NCBI RefSeq assembly: GCF_017948485.1 | Contig: NZ_JAFFSX010000003.1 | Coordinates: 62,001-126,000, forward strand | Length of the DNA stretch: 64,000 nt | Direction: 5' to 3' | DNA from: Streptomyces sp. GESEQ-35 | Lineage (GTDB): Bacteria; Actinomycetota; Actinomycetes; Streptomycetales; Streptomycetaceae | Notes under the pieces: model-generated | What the model saw: the letters and a program-made list of their open reading frames with translations, nothing else | Told to the model about the DNA's origin: nothing | Database searches by the model: none | In this document: positions 8,801-17,040 of the stretch, in pieces | Position numbering within the stretch: position 1 is the first letter of the stretch | How the letters are laid out: each line of letters opens with the position of its first letter | Translations under genes and position numbers: made by a program

Positions 8801-9382
8801 TCAGTCCACGAACTCCTTGAGGGGCTCGGTGTCGAGGTTGATATTCACGGGGTCCGGGAGCTTGACGGCGGCACCGAAGGGCAGCTTCTCCTCATGTCGG
8901 TAGCGACCGCCCTCGGGCTGGTTGAACACGACGACCGAGCCATCGTCGCGGTCGACGAGGAGGTAGACGGGAATACCGGCGGCTGCGTAGCCGTCAGGTT
9001 TCTCGACCCGGTCGCGCTGGTTGGTGTCGGAGTCGAACGACGTGATCTCGACAGCCATCAGTACACCGTCGCCTTCCGACCACTCGCCATGACCCTTGAG
9101 GCCGCCTCTGGGAACCAGGATCGCGTCTGCTCGGGCCCGCCCCTTGCGGTAGGCCTCGGTTTTGAGACCCCGCTCGGGATGCAACCGAAGATCCGGACGC
9201 AGTTGCATGCACCGCTCCAGGAGCCACATGTAGATCTCGCTGTGGTTTCCGTCCGGCACCGGCTTGACCTGGACCCTTCCATTGATGAACTCCAGCCGCA
9301 CGGTCTCGGGGGCATGGCGTTGCAGCTGCTCGAACTCCTCGACGGACATCTGCGGCTGCCGGTGCTCGGTCCTGGGGGTCAT
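8801..9382 (-). CDS. Uma2 family (DUF820) putative endonuclease
   Basis: A 193-residue protein. The start at the ATG 9380-9382 is preceded by GGAGGCG; longer frames lack support. Family features: MSVEEFEQLQRHAPETVRLEFINGRV, then DGNHSEI, then a PD-(D/E)XK-like core with ADAILVPRGG, VLMAVEITS and GYAAAGIPVYLLVDRD. The Uma2 fold is a restriction-endonuclease-like fold. The family is greatly expanded in actinobacteria and cyanobacteria, and its role is mostly unknown. It follows the NLR/membrane-protein pair in the same orientation at 44 bp. A paralogue is at 41764-42360. Confidence 0.88.
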   Translation of the reverse strand: MTPRTEHRQPQMSVEEFEQLQRHAPETVRLEFINGRVQVKPVPDGNHSEIYMWLLERCMQLRPDLRLHPERGLKTEAYRKGRARADAILVPRGGLKGHGEWSEGDGVLMAVEITSFDSDTNQRDRVEKPDGYAAAGIPVYLLVDRDDGSVVVFNQPEGGRYRHEEKLPFGAAVKLPDPVNINLDTEPLKEFVD

Positions 9383-9432
9383 GGCGTCGCCTCCTTGACT
9401 CCATGGTGCCCTGACCGGCACGTCCTGCACGC

Positions 9433-10320
9433 TCACAACGCCATCCCGGCCTTCGACCGCAGGCCGCCCGCCCTGCGCACCTCGTCCGCCCAGTGCGTCA
9501 CGTCCACCACCCCGGCCTCGGGGACCGGGCTCGGCAGGAACGTCTCCGGGATGGGCGTCCACTCCGGCTCATTCGCCTCTTCGGCCTCGAACTCCGCGTG
9601 GCACTCACGGCAGATGCCGTTGGTGATCTCGGTTGTCCGCTCGTCCGCGTCACAGGTGACGCAGGCCATGATCACGCGGCTGACACAGGCTCGCCGCGCG
9701 GCCTTCTGCCGGACCTTCGCCTTCTTCGGGGGCATCTTGCCCTCCAATCGGTTGCGGGCGAGTCCGCCCGGGTTGCTGACTGCGGGCGGGAGTCTGTCGG
9801 TGAGGGCGCGGGTGATGTCCTGGGAAGTCGACCCACGGTCGTGCAGTTCGGCGAGGGTGCGGTAGGAGGCGCTGGGCTTCAGCTCAGGAGTCTGCATATC
9901 GTCCGGCTCATCCGGCACGGCCTCCGGTGCCGCAGGTTCATCGATCCGGGCCAGACCCGACTGGTAGTGCTCCGTCACGTCCCTGCCGTGGCGCGTGTCA
10001 CCCACCGCATCGACTTGTCCTCGACGGTGATGTGCTCCCGGATGTGACGCAGGTGGCCGGCCTCGGCGATGCGCTTCTGTGAAGTGCGCACGGCTTGCCG
10101 GCCATAGCGGGTGTACGACGGCGATCGCCTTGTAGCCAGTCGCGTGGCCTTCGTCGAGGTGGTCGACGAAGACGGCGATCTCACGGTCGCGGGGGCTCAG
10201 GTGTGCGAAGTCCGGGTCAGCGTGCGGGTCTTCGTCACCCGTGGCGCGTTTTCCGTAGCCCGCTTTGGCCAGGGGGTGCGACGGGGACGGCAGGGCAGGA
10301 CTAGGCTGGGCGTAAGCCAC
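9433..10320 (-). pseudogene. Frameshifted helix-turn-helix protein with C-terminal zinc-ribbon-like tail
   Basis: The N-terminal part (PDFAHLSPRDREIAVFVDHLDEG) lies in one frame. The HTH core (RYGRQAVRTSQKRIAEAGHL, then HITVEDKSMRWVTR) lies in another frame. The C-terminal part (ALTDRLPPAVSNPGGLARNR, later CVTCDADERTTEITNGICRECH) is back in the first frame. The frame changes near 10107-10112 and again near 9985-10005. The pieces match, in order, a family of Streptomyces winged-helix proteins from memory, so I call it a gene broken by two small indels. Sequencing error is the alternative. The start is uncertain: a GTG at 10320 is one option. The CxxC...CxxC tail suggests zinc binding. Confidence 0.55.
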
Positions 10321-10348
10321 GATCGACTCGCATTCGATCCGTAGGTCA

Positions 10349-10385
10349 GGCCCCGGCGCCGGTGTTGGTAGCACCGACCGGGGCC
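10349..10385. terminator. Strong GC hairpin
   Basis: GGCCCCGG (10349-10356) pairs with CCGGGGCC (10378-10385). An inner CGGTG/CACCG pairing extends the stem. No U-tract follows. It lies between the broken HTH gene and the TauE-like gene, so it is either a terminator reading leftward or rightward, or a transcript boundary. Confidence 0.5.
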
Positions 10386-10424
10386 GAACTATTTGCACGT
10401 TTGCGGCGAACCTAGAGCGGCTTT

Positions 10425-10520
10425 ACGTTCCGACGCAAGCCGATCACGGAACGTCACCCTTTCGGGTTACGCTCCCCCAACTCACTTACAGACTTGGTTG
10501 GTTGGGTTGGAATTCAACCC
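10425..10520. promoter_or_regulatory. Two inverted repeats upstream of the TauE-like gene
   Basis: ACGTTCCG (10425-10432) and CGGAACGT (10447-10454) form a perfect inverted repeat with centres 22 bp apart, about two helical turns. A second one, GGGTTG (10504-10509) / CAACCC (10515-10520), surrounds GAATT. Both lie within 140 bp upstream of the start at 10560 and could be operator sites. No regulator gene is adjacent except the broken HTH gene. Confidence 0.4.
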
Positions 10521-10559
10521 CGTTGACCGTGGTGTTCCCGGCAGCGAGGATCCCCACCC

Positions 10560-11294
10560 ATGACAGCCGATCTCCTGCTGGGCGCCGTCGTGCTGGTCGC
10601 CTCCTGCGTCCAGTGGCTCACCGGAATGGGGTTCGCCCTGGTCGCCGTGCCGGCGCTGGTGGTGCTGCTCGGGCCGGGTGAGGGGGTCGCTCTGGTCAAC
10701 TGCGCGGCCGGGGTGATCAGTGCCGTGGGGCTGGCCGCCGGGTGGCGGCGGGTGCGGCCGGGCGCGACGCTGCCGTTGTGCGTCGCGGCGGTGTGCACGG
10801 TGCCGGCGGGGACCTGGCTCACCCGCCAACTGCCCGAAGCCGGGCTGATGCTGGTCATGGGCGGGCTGGTGACGGTCGCCGTCCTGCTCGTCATGCGGGG
10901 CGCCCGCGTGCCCGCGCTGCGCGGCACCTCAGGAGCGGTCGCGGCCGGTGCGGTGGGCGGCTTTATGAACTCGGCGGCCGGGGTGGGCGGGCCGCCCGTG
11001 TCCCTGTACGCGGTCAACGCGGGGTGGTCCGTACGGGACTTCGTGCCGAACGCGCTGTTCTACGGCGTCGTCGTCAACGTGTTCTCCGTGGCCGCGAACG
11101 GGGTGCCTCGGCTGGGCCGGCCGCAGTGGGCCGTCCTCGCTGTCGCGCTGGCCGTCGGCGCGCTCGCCGGACGGGGACTCGCCGGGCGCATACCGGAGCA
11201 GCGGGTCCGGTCCTTCGTACTGCTGCTGGCCCTGGCGGGCGGGCTCGGGGCGGTGGGGAAGGGGGTGTGGACGTATTGGGGTGGCCTTCGGTAG
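10560..11294 (+). CDS. TauE/SafE-family (sulfite exporter-like) membrane protein
   Basis: A 244-residue polytopic protein with about seven to eight hydrophobic helices. Typical family features are an N-terminal helix VVLVASCVQWLTGMGFALVA, a GEGVALVNCAAGVISA segment, and a second half containing GGFMNSAAGVGGPPVSLYAV. The conserved Asn and GGPP mark this half. Members export sulfite, sulfoacetate or other organic anions, but substrates are rarely known. It is followed 23 bp later by a PhzF-like gene in the same direction, suggesting a two-gene transcript. Confidence 0.88.
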   Translation: MTADLLLGAVVLVASCVQWLTGMGFALVAVPALVVLLGPGEGVALVNCAAGVISAVGLAAGWRRVRPGATLPLCVAAVCTVPAGTWLTRQLPEAGLMLVMGGLVTVAVLLVMRGARVPALRGTSGAVAAGAVGGFMNSAAGVGGPPVSLYAVNAGWSVRDFVPNALFYGVVVNVFSVAANGVPRLGRPQWAVLAVALAVGALAGRGLAGRIPEQRVRSFVLLLALAGGLGAVGKGVWTYWGGLR

Positions 11295-11317
11295 CGCACG
11301 TCGTTACGGTCGGTCGG

Positions 11318-12148
11318 ATGGAGATCCTGCGCTATACGGCCTTCACCACCGAGCCCGCCGGAGGCAATCCCGCGGGTGTCGTCCTCGACGCCTCGGGGGT
11401 CGACGAGGCGACGATGCTGGCGGCGGCGGCCGAAGTCGGTTACTCGGAAACGGCGTTCGTGGTGCCCTCGGTCGAAGGCGCCCTGGACGTGCGGTACTTC
11501 AGCCCGCTCGCCGAGGTGCCGTTCTGCGGTCATGCGACGATCGCCACGGCGGTCGCGTACGCGGACCGGCACGGACCGGGACCCCTGCTGTTGCACACCA
11601 AGGCGGGCCCGGTACCCGTCACGACGGCCCGGGCGGAGGACGGCACCATCGTGGCCACCCTGACCAGCGTCGAGCCGCGTACAGCGCCGATTCCGGACGT
11701 CGATCTGGCCGAACTGCTCGCCGCCCTGCGCTGGTCCGCCGAGGATCTCGATCCGGCGCTGCCGCCGCGCGCGGCCTATGCCGGCGCCTGGCATCCGGTG
11801 ATCGCCGCCGGCTCCCGGAGCCGTCTGGCCGACCTGGACTACGACATGTCCGCGCTCAGCTCGCTCATGCGCCGCAAGGACTGGACCACCGTCGACCTGG
11901 TCTGGCGGGAGTCGCCCACGGTGTTCCACGCCCGTAATCCCTTCCCGCCCGGCGGTGTTGTGGAGGACCCGGCCACCGGCGCGGCGGCGGCAGCGTTCGG
12001 CGGCTATCTCAGGGAGCTGCGGCTCGTGCCCGTTCCGGCGGCCTTGACCATCCATCAGGGTGTGGACATGGGACGGCCGAGCACGATCTCGGTGTCGGTG
12101 CGGGAGGAGCCCGGCATCGGCGTCAGCGGCACCGCCGTACGCATCTGA
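11318..12148 (+). CDS. PhzF-family isomerase/epimerase-like protein
   Basis: A 276-residue protein starting at the ATG at 11318. PhzF hallmarks: MEILRYTAFTTEPAGGNPAG, the GYSETAFV segment with the catalytic glutamate (about residue 46), RYFSPLAEVPFCGHATIA, and a C-terminal EDPATGAAAAAFGGYL motif. The fold is diaminopimelate-epimerase-like. In phenazine makers, PhzF isomerises dihydro-hydroxyanthranilate, but most members are stand-alone and of unknown substrate. No other phenazine gene is nearby, so a phenazine role is not supported. It is probably co-transcribed with the TauE-like gene. Confidence 0.9.
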   Translation: MEILRYTAFTTEPAGGNPAGVVLDASGVDEATMLAAAAEVGYSETAFVVPSVEGALDVRYFSPLAEVPFCGHATIATAVAYADRHGPGPLLLHTKAGPVPVTTARAEDGTIVATLTSVEPRTAPIPDVDLAELLAALRWSAEDLDPALPPRAAYAGAWHPVIAAGSRSRLADLDYDMSALSSLMRRKDWTTVDLVWRESPTVFHARNPFPPGGVVEDPATGAAAAAFGGYLRELRLVPVPAALTIHQGVDMGRPSTISVSVREEPGIGVSGTAVRI

Positions 12149-12160
12149 GCGGAGCTCACC

Positions 12161-12571
12161 TCAGACTCCCCCGAGCAGCGAGGTGAGGCCCTGATCGAGG
12201 GCGGCTCCCAGGCTCTCGTCGGCTGGTTCGACCACGGTGTACGAGCGGAGCAGGAAGCGGCGCAGGACGGCCGGGTCGAACCAGACCATGGCCACGCCCT
12301 CCGGCGCGTGCAGCTCCACGACCGTGCGCAGCGGTCCGCAGGGCCATATGTGCACACTGCCGATCCCGGCGGCCGCGTCCAGCCCCTCCTCCAGCAGGGA
12401 GCGGGCGAAGGTCCAGGTCGCCACTTCGCCGCTGAGCGAGATGTGGGCCGGGAAGTCGAGGTGCACGGCGAGGGGATCGGCCGAGGTGTAGCGGAGGGTC
12501 ACGGGGACCGGGAGCTCGCGGCCGGTGGTGATCAGGCGGGCGTGGACGGGGTGTTCCAGGGTGATGTCCAT
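12161..12571 (-). CDS. SsgA-family sporulation/cell-division regulator
   Basis: A 136-residue SsgA-like protein. It shows the family signature LPVPVTLRYTSADPLAVHLD near the N-terminus, TWTFARSLLEEGL in the middle, and HIWPCG. These small proteins occur only in morphologically complex actinomycetes and help to position septum or cell-wall machinery during sporulation. Its neighbourhood does not identify which paralogue this is, so no symbol is given. It is divergent from the large sigma-factor gene and shares a 211-bp regulatory region with it. It is convergent with the PhzF gene, 12 bp away. Confidence 0.92.
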   Translation of the reverse strand: MDITLEHPVHARLITTGRELPVPVTLRYTSADPLAVHLDFPAHISLSGEVATWTFARSLLEEGLDAAAGIGSVHIWPCGPLRTVVELHAPEGVAMVWFDPAVLRRFLLRSYTVVEPADESLGAALDQGLTSLLGGV

Positions 12572-12672
12572 GGTCGGACTCCGATTCGGATGAGGTGGGG
12601 GCGCCTGTTTCGGCCGATGCCCTCCTTGAGTGCGCGGGCGGCTCGCTCATTACGCCGAAACCAGAGGCAAGT

Positions 12673-12689
12673 TGATGTGATCCACATCA
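12673..12689. promoter_or_regulatory. CRP-like palindrome between the SsgA-like and sigma-factor genes
   Basis: TGATGTG (12673-12679) and CACATCA (12683-12689) form a perfect inverted repeat around ATC. Read as TGTGA-N6-TCAC (12676-12690), it closely resembles the CRP-type site TGTGA-N6-TCACA. It lies about 25 bp upstream of a plausible -35 box for the sigma-factor gene. Confidence 0.45.
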
Positions 12690-12714
12690 CTCCCACTGAA
12701 GCCGGGAACTTTTG

Positions 12715-12743
12715 TTGAATGTTATGGCATCTAGGCTTACAAA
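12715..12743 (+). promoter_or_regulatory. Candidate promoter of the fused sigma-factor gene
   Basis: TTGAAT (12715-12720) and TACAAA (12738-12743) are separated by 17 bp, which fits a vegetative-type promoter. A transcript would start near 12750 and leave a short leader containing GGAG before the ATG at 12783. TAGGCT at 12732-12737 is an alternative -10 box. Confidence 0.45.
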
Positions 12744-12782
12744 CCTGTCCCTGCCACACCCGCAGGCAACTGGAGCCCCGCC

Positions 12783-14258
12783 ATGACCGACGGCCTCGCC
12801 GCCGCGCCCGCCCCGGAGTTCGCGTCCGCCACCGCCGCGTACGCGCGGATCTACGAGGAGCACCAGCCCCGCCTCGTCGCCTACGCGCGGACGCTCACCC
12901 GGAACGCCTGGGTCGCCGAGGACCTCGTCGCCGAGGCCCACTTCCGCGTCTGGCGGCGGCTGGCGGCCGGGCACGAGATCGACAACGTGCCCGCGTATCT
13001 CATGACGACGGTGCGCCATCTCGCCGCCGCGGCCGGAAGCGGCGCACGCGAGACGCCGCGGGATCCGCAGACCGACGAGCACGCCGGACCCGACGCGCAC
13101 GTCGACGATCCGGCCGAACAGGTCTCCTCCGTCGACCTGTTGGTACGTGTGCTGGGTCAGCTGCCCGAGCGCTGGGTGAAGGCGCTGTGGCTGGCGGAGG
13201 CGGAGGGCCAGCCGCTGACCGCGGTCGGCACCCAGATCGGCATCCGGCAGGGAGCGACGGCGGTCCTGCTGCACCGGGCCCGTGAAGGCATGCGCCAGGC
13301 CTTCCTGCGGACCCAGGACGGCGCCCCCGACGACCCCGCCTGCGAGGTCCATTGGGGGCGCATGCCCGCGTATGTGCGCGGCAACGCGACCGCGCGCCAG
13401 TCCGAACGGCTGCTCGGTCATGTGGACGCCTGCGACGACTGCCGCCACCGGCTCGCGGTCCTGATGCGCGCCAACGACCGGCTGCCCGCGCTCACCGGTC
13501 CCGCGCTGCTCGTCTTCGCGCTGGGCGGCGCCGGCAAGTTCCTGCTGCCGTTCGCCGCGGGGTCCGCCGGTGCGGCGACCGCGGCGACTGCGGCGTCCGC
13601 GGCGGGCGGGCACGGCAGCGGACTGTTGCACGGGGTACACCAAGCCGTGACCGGCGCCTCGAAGGTGCCGACGTCGGTCGCGGTCGGTACGACGGTGGTG
13701 AGCGCCGCCGCCGCGCTCGTCCTCGCGCTCGGCGTGCTCGACTCCCCTTCGGGTCCGCCGGAGGGCGTGCCGGTGGCGAAGGGCCCGGTGACCGAGATAC
13801 CCGTGGAGCAGCCGCCGAAGGACGTGGCCGCGGAGGTGCCGGTCGACCGGCAGAGGAGCGAGCAGGCCGGGTCGGACGAACGGACCGGGCCCGCGCACAC
13901 CGTCGTCGACGCCCCGGCCGACGCCGCCGTGGTGGTACCGGTGACGGCGATCGACGGGTCGGCGCCGAACGGTTCAGAGCCGGTTCCCGCCACTCCGGAA
14001 GCACCGGAGGAGGGGGCGGAAGAGCCGGGGTCGCCCGCGCCGGAGCCTTCGGAGCCCGCCCCCGTCGAGGAGACACCGGCCCCTCCGGAGCCGGCCGAAC
14101 CGACTCAGCCGACCGAACCGACGGAGCCGTCAGGCCCGTATGAGCCCACCGACCCCACCGAACCGACGGACCCCGCCGAGCCGACTGAACCCGTGCCCGC
14201 CGACCCGGAGCCGGCGCCCTCGACGCCCCCCGCCCCCGGCGGAGACTGCGGGGACTGA
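12783..14258 (+). CDS. Sigma-70 family factor fused to zinc-finger anti-sigma-like, membrane and Pro/Glu/Thr-rich tail
   Basis: A 491-residue protein. ECF region 2 (about 18-85) contains YARIYEEHQPRLVAYARTLT and VAEDLVAEAHFRVWR. Region 4 (about 115-175) contains LPERWVKALWLAEAEGQPLT. A ZAS-type zinc finger follows, with H213-x3-C217-x2-C220 in HVDACDDCRHRL. A hydrophobic stretch KFLLPFAAGSAG precedes one clear TM helix near 297-322 (VAVGTTVVSAAAALVLALGV). The C-terminal about 165 residues are extracytoplasmic, low-complexity Pro/Glu/Thr with repeats of PTEPTEP/PTDPTEP type. Sigma and anti-sigma modules in one chain resemble the ECF52-like architecture. Release from the membrane, perhaps by proteolysis, is inferred. 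Confidence 0.88.
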   Translation: MTDGLAAAPAPEFASATAAYARIYEEHQPRLVAYARTLTRNAWVAEDLVAEAHFRVWRRLAAGHEIDNVPAYLMTTVRHLAAAAGSGARETPRDPQTDEHAGPDAHVDDPAEQVSSVDLLVRVLGQLPERWVKALWLAEAEGQPLTAVGTQIGIRQGATAVLLHRAREGMRQAFLRTQDGAPDDPACEVHWGRMPAYVRGNATARQSERLLGHVDACDDCRHRLAVLMRANDRLPALTGPALLVFALGGAGKFLLPFAAGSAGAATAATAASAAGGHGSGLLHGVHQAVTGASKVPTSVAVGTTVVSAAAALVLALGVLDSPSGPPEGVPVAKGPVTEIPVEQPPKDVAAEVPVDRQRSEQAGSDERTGPAHTVVDAPADAAVVVPVTAIDGSAPNGSEPVPATPEAPEEGAEEPGSPAPEPSEPAPVEETPAPPEPAEPTQPTEPTEPSGPYEPTDPTEPTDPAEPTEPVPADPEPAPSTPPAPGGDCGD

Positions 14259-14278
14259 CGACGCCGACGGCGCCCTGG

Positions 14279-14968
14279 CTACTTGGACTCGGCCTTGGAC
14301 TTGGCCTTCGCCTTCGTCGCCGGCAGCCCCAGCGGACCCGCGATCTCCTCCGCCATCACCTTCCCGGCCTCGAACTCAAGGGTGTCGTCGCCCATGGCCT
14401 GGTCGGTGTCGAGGCCGTCGAGTTCTTCGAGGGGCTGGTTGAGGCGGACGTGGGCGAGGACGGACTGAAGCGCGCGCAGCGCCGCGGAGACCGTGGCGCC
14501 CCAGTTGGAGAAGTAGGAGAACTGCCACCACCACATGGCTTCGACGGTGCGGCCCGCACGGTAGTGGGCCATGCCGTGGCGAAGGTCGGTGATGACGTCG
14601 GTGAGATCGTCGGAGATACGGGCGGGGACCGGCGCCTTGCGGGGCTCGTACGGGTCGAAGACCTCCGAGTAGACGTCGACCGGTTCGAGGAGCCGGGCGA
14701 GGTTCTCGCGGAGTTCGTCCACGTCCGGCTCGGGGCCCAGGTCGGGCTCGTAGCGCTCCTCGGGCACGAAGTCCTCGTGCGCGCCGAGACGGCCGCCGGC
14801 CAGCAGCAGCTGGGAGACCTCCAGCAGGAGGAAGGGGATCGCCGATTCCGGCTCGTCGCCCTTCGCCACCTCGCTCACCGCTACGAGGAAGCTCTCCACC
14901 TGGTCCGCGATCTGGACCGCGAAGTCGTCCGGGTCCTGCGTGGTCGCGTGCAGCGTGGCGTCAGACAT
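14279..14968 (-). CDS. DUF5063-family protein
   Basis: A 229-residue cytoplasmic protein, mostly helical and acidic. It includes [40 protein letters not shown], and a Trp-rich [14 protein letters not shown], with a Lys-rich C-terminus ([11 protein letters not shown]). This matches the DUF5063 family, which in actinobacteria is regularly found just after recR. Its function is unknown; the gene link suggests a role connected with recombination or replication, but nothing in the sequence proves it. The start overlaps the recR stop by 8 bp, so it is translationally coupled. Confidence 0.88.
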   Translation of the reverse strand: MSDATLHATTQDPDDFAVQIADQVESFLVAVSEVAKGDEPESAIPFLLLEVSQLLLAGGRLGAHEDFVPEERYEPDLGPEPDVDELRENLARLLEPVDVYSEVFDPYEPRKAPVPARISDDLTDVITDLRHGMAHYRAGRTVEAMWWWQFSYFSNWGATVSAALRALQSVLAHVRLNQPLEELDGLDTDQAMGDDTLEFEAGKVMAEEIAGPLGLPATKAKAKSKAESK

Positions 14969-15560
14969 CTAGGAGTCGTCTCCCCTCGAAGGCGCGGCCA
15001 AGGGTCACCTCGTCCGCGTATTCCAGGTCGCCACCCACTGGGAGGCCGCTGGCCAGGCGGGTGACCTTGAGGCCCATGGGCTTGATCATGCGGGCGAGGT
15101 ACGTGGCCGTGGCCTCGCCTTCCAGATTCGGGTCCGTTGCCAGGATCAGTTCCGTGACCGACCCGTCGGCCAACCGCGCGAGAAGTTCTCGTATACGCAG
15201 GTCGTCCGGACCGACACCCTCGATCGGGCTGATCGCGCCGCCGAGGACGTGGTAGCGGCCGCGGAACTCACGCGTGCGCTCGATCGCGACGACGTCCTTC
15301 GGCTCCTCCACCACGCAGATGACGGCGGGGTCGCGGCGGGTGTCGCGGCAGATGTTGCAGTTCTCCTCCTGCGCGACGTTCCCGCAGATCGCGCAGAAGC
15401 GGACCTTGGCCTTGACCTCCATGAGGCACTGCGCGAGACGCCGTACGTCCGTCGGTTCGGCCTGGAGGATGTGGAAGGCGATCCGCTGCGCGCTCTTGGG
15501 ACCGACGCCGGGCAGCCGCCCCAGTTCGTCGATGAGGTCCTGGACCACGCCTTCGTACAC
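14961..15560 (-). CDS. recR: Recombination mediator RecR
   Basis: A 199-residue protein starting at a GTG (15558-15560). An N-terminal helix-hairpin-helix carries [22 protein letters not shown]4 zinc finger reads [17 protein letters not shown] Toprim domain with [12 protein letters not shown] and [14 protein letters not shown] follows, then a C-terminal Walker-like strand. RecR works with RecO/RecF to load RecA on gapped DNA. It lies about 90 bp after ybaB, the usual dnaX-ybaB-recR type arrangement without dnaX in this window. Confidence 0.97.
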   Translation of the reverse strand: MYEGVVQDLIDELGRLPGVGPKSAQRIAFHILQAEPTDVRRLAQCLMEVKAKVRFCAICGNVAQEENCNICRDTRRDPAVICVVEEPKDVVAIERTREFRGRYHVLGGAISPIEGVGPDDLRIRELLARLADGSVTELILATDPNLEGEATATYLARMIKPMGLKVTRLASGLPVGGDLEYADEVTLGRAFEGRRLLDV

Positions 15561-15649
15561 GGACTGCCGCCCTTCCTGGTGCTGTTCAGTTCGTACGGTA
15601 GTTGCCGGACGCCCGTCCTAGAAAGGCAGGCCCCGTCACAGAACAGAAG

Positions 15650-16012
15650 TCAGAACGGCAGGCCGGGGATACCGCTGCCGCCGCCCAGACCCTGCGCCAG
15701 CGGGCCCAGCTTCTGCTGCTGGAGCGTCTGCGCGTTCTCGTTGGCCGCGTGCACCGCCGCGATGACCAGGTCGGCGAGCGTCTCGGCCGTCTCTTCAGCA
15801 GATGCGGTCTCGGGGTCCACCGCCTTCGGGTCGATCTTGAGGGCGCGCAGCTCGCCGGCGCCGGTGACGGTGGCCGTCACCAGGCCGCCGCCGGCCTGGC
15901 CGTCGACCTCCGTCTGCGCCAGTTCCTCCTGCGCTTGCGCCAGGTCCTGCTGCATCTTCTGGGCCTGCTGGAGCAGCTGCTGCATGTTGGGCTGGCCACC
16001 ACCGGGGATCAC
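15650..16012 (-). CDS. YbaB/EbfC family nucleoid-associated protein
   Basis: A 120-residue protein starting at GTG (16010-16012) after a good GAGGAG ribosome-binding site. Features: Gln-rich helix [22 protein letters not shown], then [20 protein letters not shown], then [15 protein letters not shown]. It forms dimers that bind DNA without strong sequence preference and is nearly always next to recR. The Gly-rich C-terminus ([13 protein letters not shown]) is typical of the actinobacterial form. Confidence 0.95.
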   Translation of the reverse strand: MIPGGGQPNMQQLLQQAQKMQQDLAQAQEELAQTEVDGQAGGGLVTATVTGAGELRALKIDPKAVDPETASAEETAETLADLVIAAVHAANENAQTLQQQKLGPLAQGLGGGSGIPGLPF

Positions 16013-16283
16013 GATCAGCTCCTCTTCCGCGTACGGGTTTTTCCCGCTCGTTTTTCCCGCTCGGCACGAGCCTACGTGGTCCGCGCAGCCGTCGCCCCAG
16101 CACTCTTTCGAGTGAGGCGGCCGTGAGTCCTATACCTGATCAAGACCCACTTCCGGGCGGAAAAGAGGCGAAAACCGGGTCTTCGCCACCCATTGGGAGG
16201 TAGGAAGGGTCAGGCGCGTCAGCATCAGGTGTCACGTGAGCGCCATGCAGGCGTCACGCACCGTGATCAGTAGGGAGTGCCGG

Positions 16284-17033
16284 GTGGGTCAGCCGGAGAT
16301 GCAGCCCGAGGGTCGGCCTCAGGACAGGCGCGGCGAGGACGCTGCCGGGCCGCGGCCGGGCGATCTCATCGGGCGGGCGTTTCCGCCCGGGGACTGGGCC
16401 GAGCCGGCGGAACGGCTGCACGAGCTGTACCGGTGGGTGGAGCGCGGGGCGCTCGACACCGCGGCCTGGTATCTCGCGGACCGGGTGTGGAAGCGGCGGG
16501 GGGCGCGGGGGTTGCGGGCGGGCGCCGCGGTGGGGGCGGTGGCCGGGGGTGTGCTGCCCTTGCTGGATCTGACGGGGGTGATCGGCGGGGCGGCCGCGTG
16601 GGGGTATCTGGCGCTGCTGCTCGGGGTGGCCTGTGTGGCCGTCGACCGGTGCTTCGGGGTGACGTCAGGATGGATAAGGGACGTCGCGACTGCGCAGGCT
16701 GTGCAGCGGCGGCTTCAGGTGCTTCAGTTCGACTGGGCCTCGGAGAGCGTGCGCGAGGTGCTGGGGCCGACGGAGGGGACGGCGGGCGAGGCTGCCGACC
16801 GGTGTCTCGCCGTGCTGCGGAGGTTCTCCGAGGATGTGACGGAGTTGGTGCGGGCGGAGACGGCGGACTGGATGGTGGAGTTCCGGACGGGGTCCGCGCC
16901 GATGGGGATCCAGTCGGCGGTGGCCGGAGGCGCTCGGGGCGAGGGGGCTGTCGTGCAAGGTCGGTTCCCGATGTCGTCGGGGGGCTCCGCGCGGCCGAAC
17001 ATGCCTCGGCAGCGGCCGCCGGAACCGCGGTGA
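16284..17033 (+). CDS. SLATT-domain two-TM membrane protein
   Basis: About 249 residues if started at the GTG 16284-16286, which has AGGGAG 6 nt upstream; a longer frame from 16236 is possible. The helical region HELYRWVERGALDTAAWYLADRVWKRR is followed by two TM helices (LRAGAAVGAVAGGVLPLLDL and AAAWGYLALLLGVACVAVDR). A helical FGVTSGWIRDVATAQAVQRRL region then leads to a disordered tail. This is the layout of the SLATT family, 2-TM proteins predicted as membrane-perturbing effectors in nucleotide-signalling immunity systems. Here no cyclase/SMODS or SLOG partner is adjacent, and the gene sits beside ybaB-recR, so a housekeeping role is possible. Confidence 0.7.
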   Translation: MGQPEMQPEGRPQDRRGEDAAGPRPGDLIGRAFPPGDWAEPAERLHELYRWVERGALDTAAWYLADRVWKRRGARGLRAGAAVGAVAGGVLPLLDLTGVIGGAAAWGYLALLLGVACVAVDRCFGVTSGWIRDVATAQAVQRRLQVLQFDWASESVREVLGPTEGTAGEAADRCLAVLRRFSEDVTELVRAETADWMVEFRTGSAPMGIQSAVAGGARGEGAVVQGRFPMSSGGSARPNMPRQRPPEPR

Positions 17034-17040
17034 GTTTCGC

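Noticed and set aside
11060-12055. 331-codon minus-strand frame opposite phzF
   Set aside because: Antisense shadow; the PhzF motifs are on the plus strand.
11318-12148. Phenazine biosynthesis role for the PhzF-like gene
   Set aside because: No other phz genes are nearby; PhzF relatives are widespread stand-alone enzymes.
14026-14258. Pro/Glu/Thr repeats at the end of the fused sigma-factor gene as tandem DNA repeat or CRISPR-like array
   Set aside because: The repeats are imperfect, in frame, and encode a low-complexity external tail; no spacer-repeat organisation.
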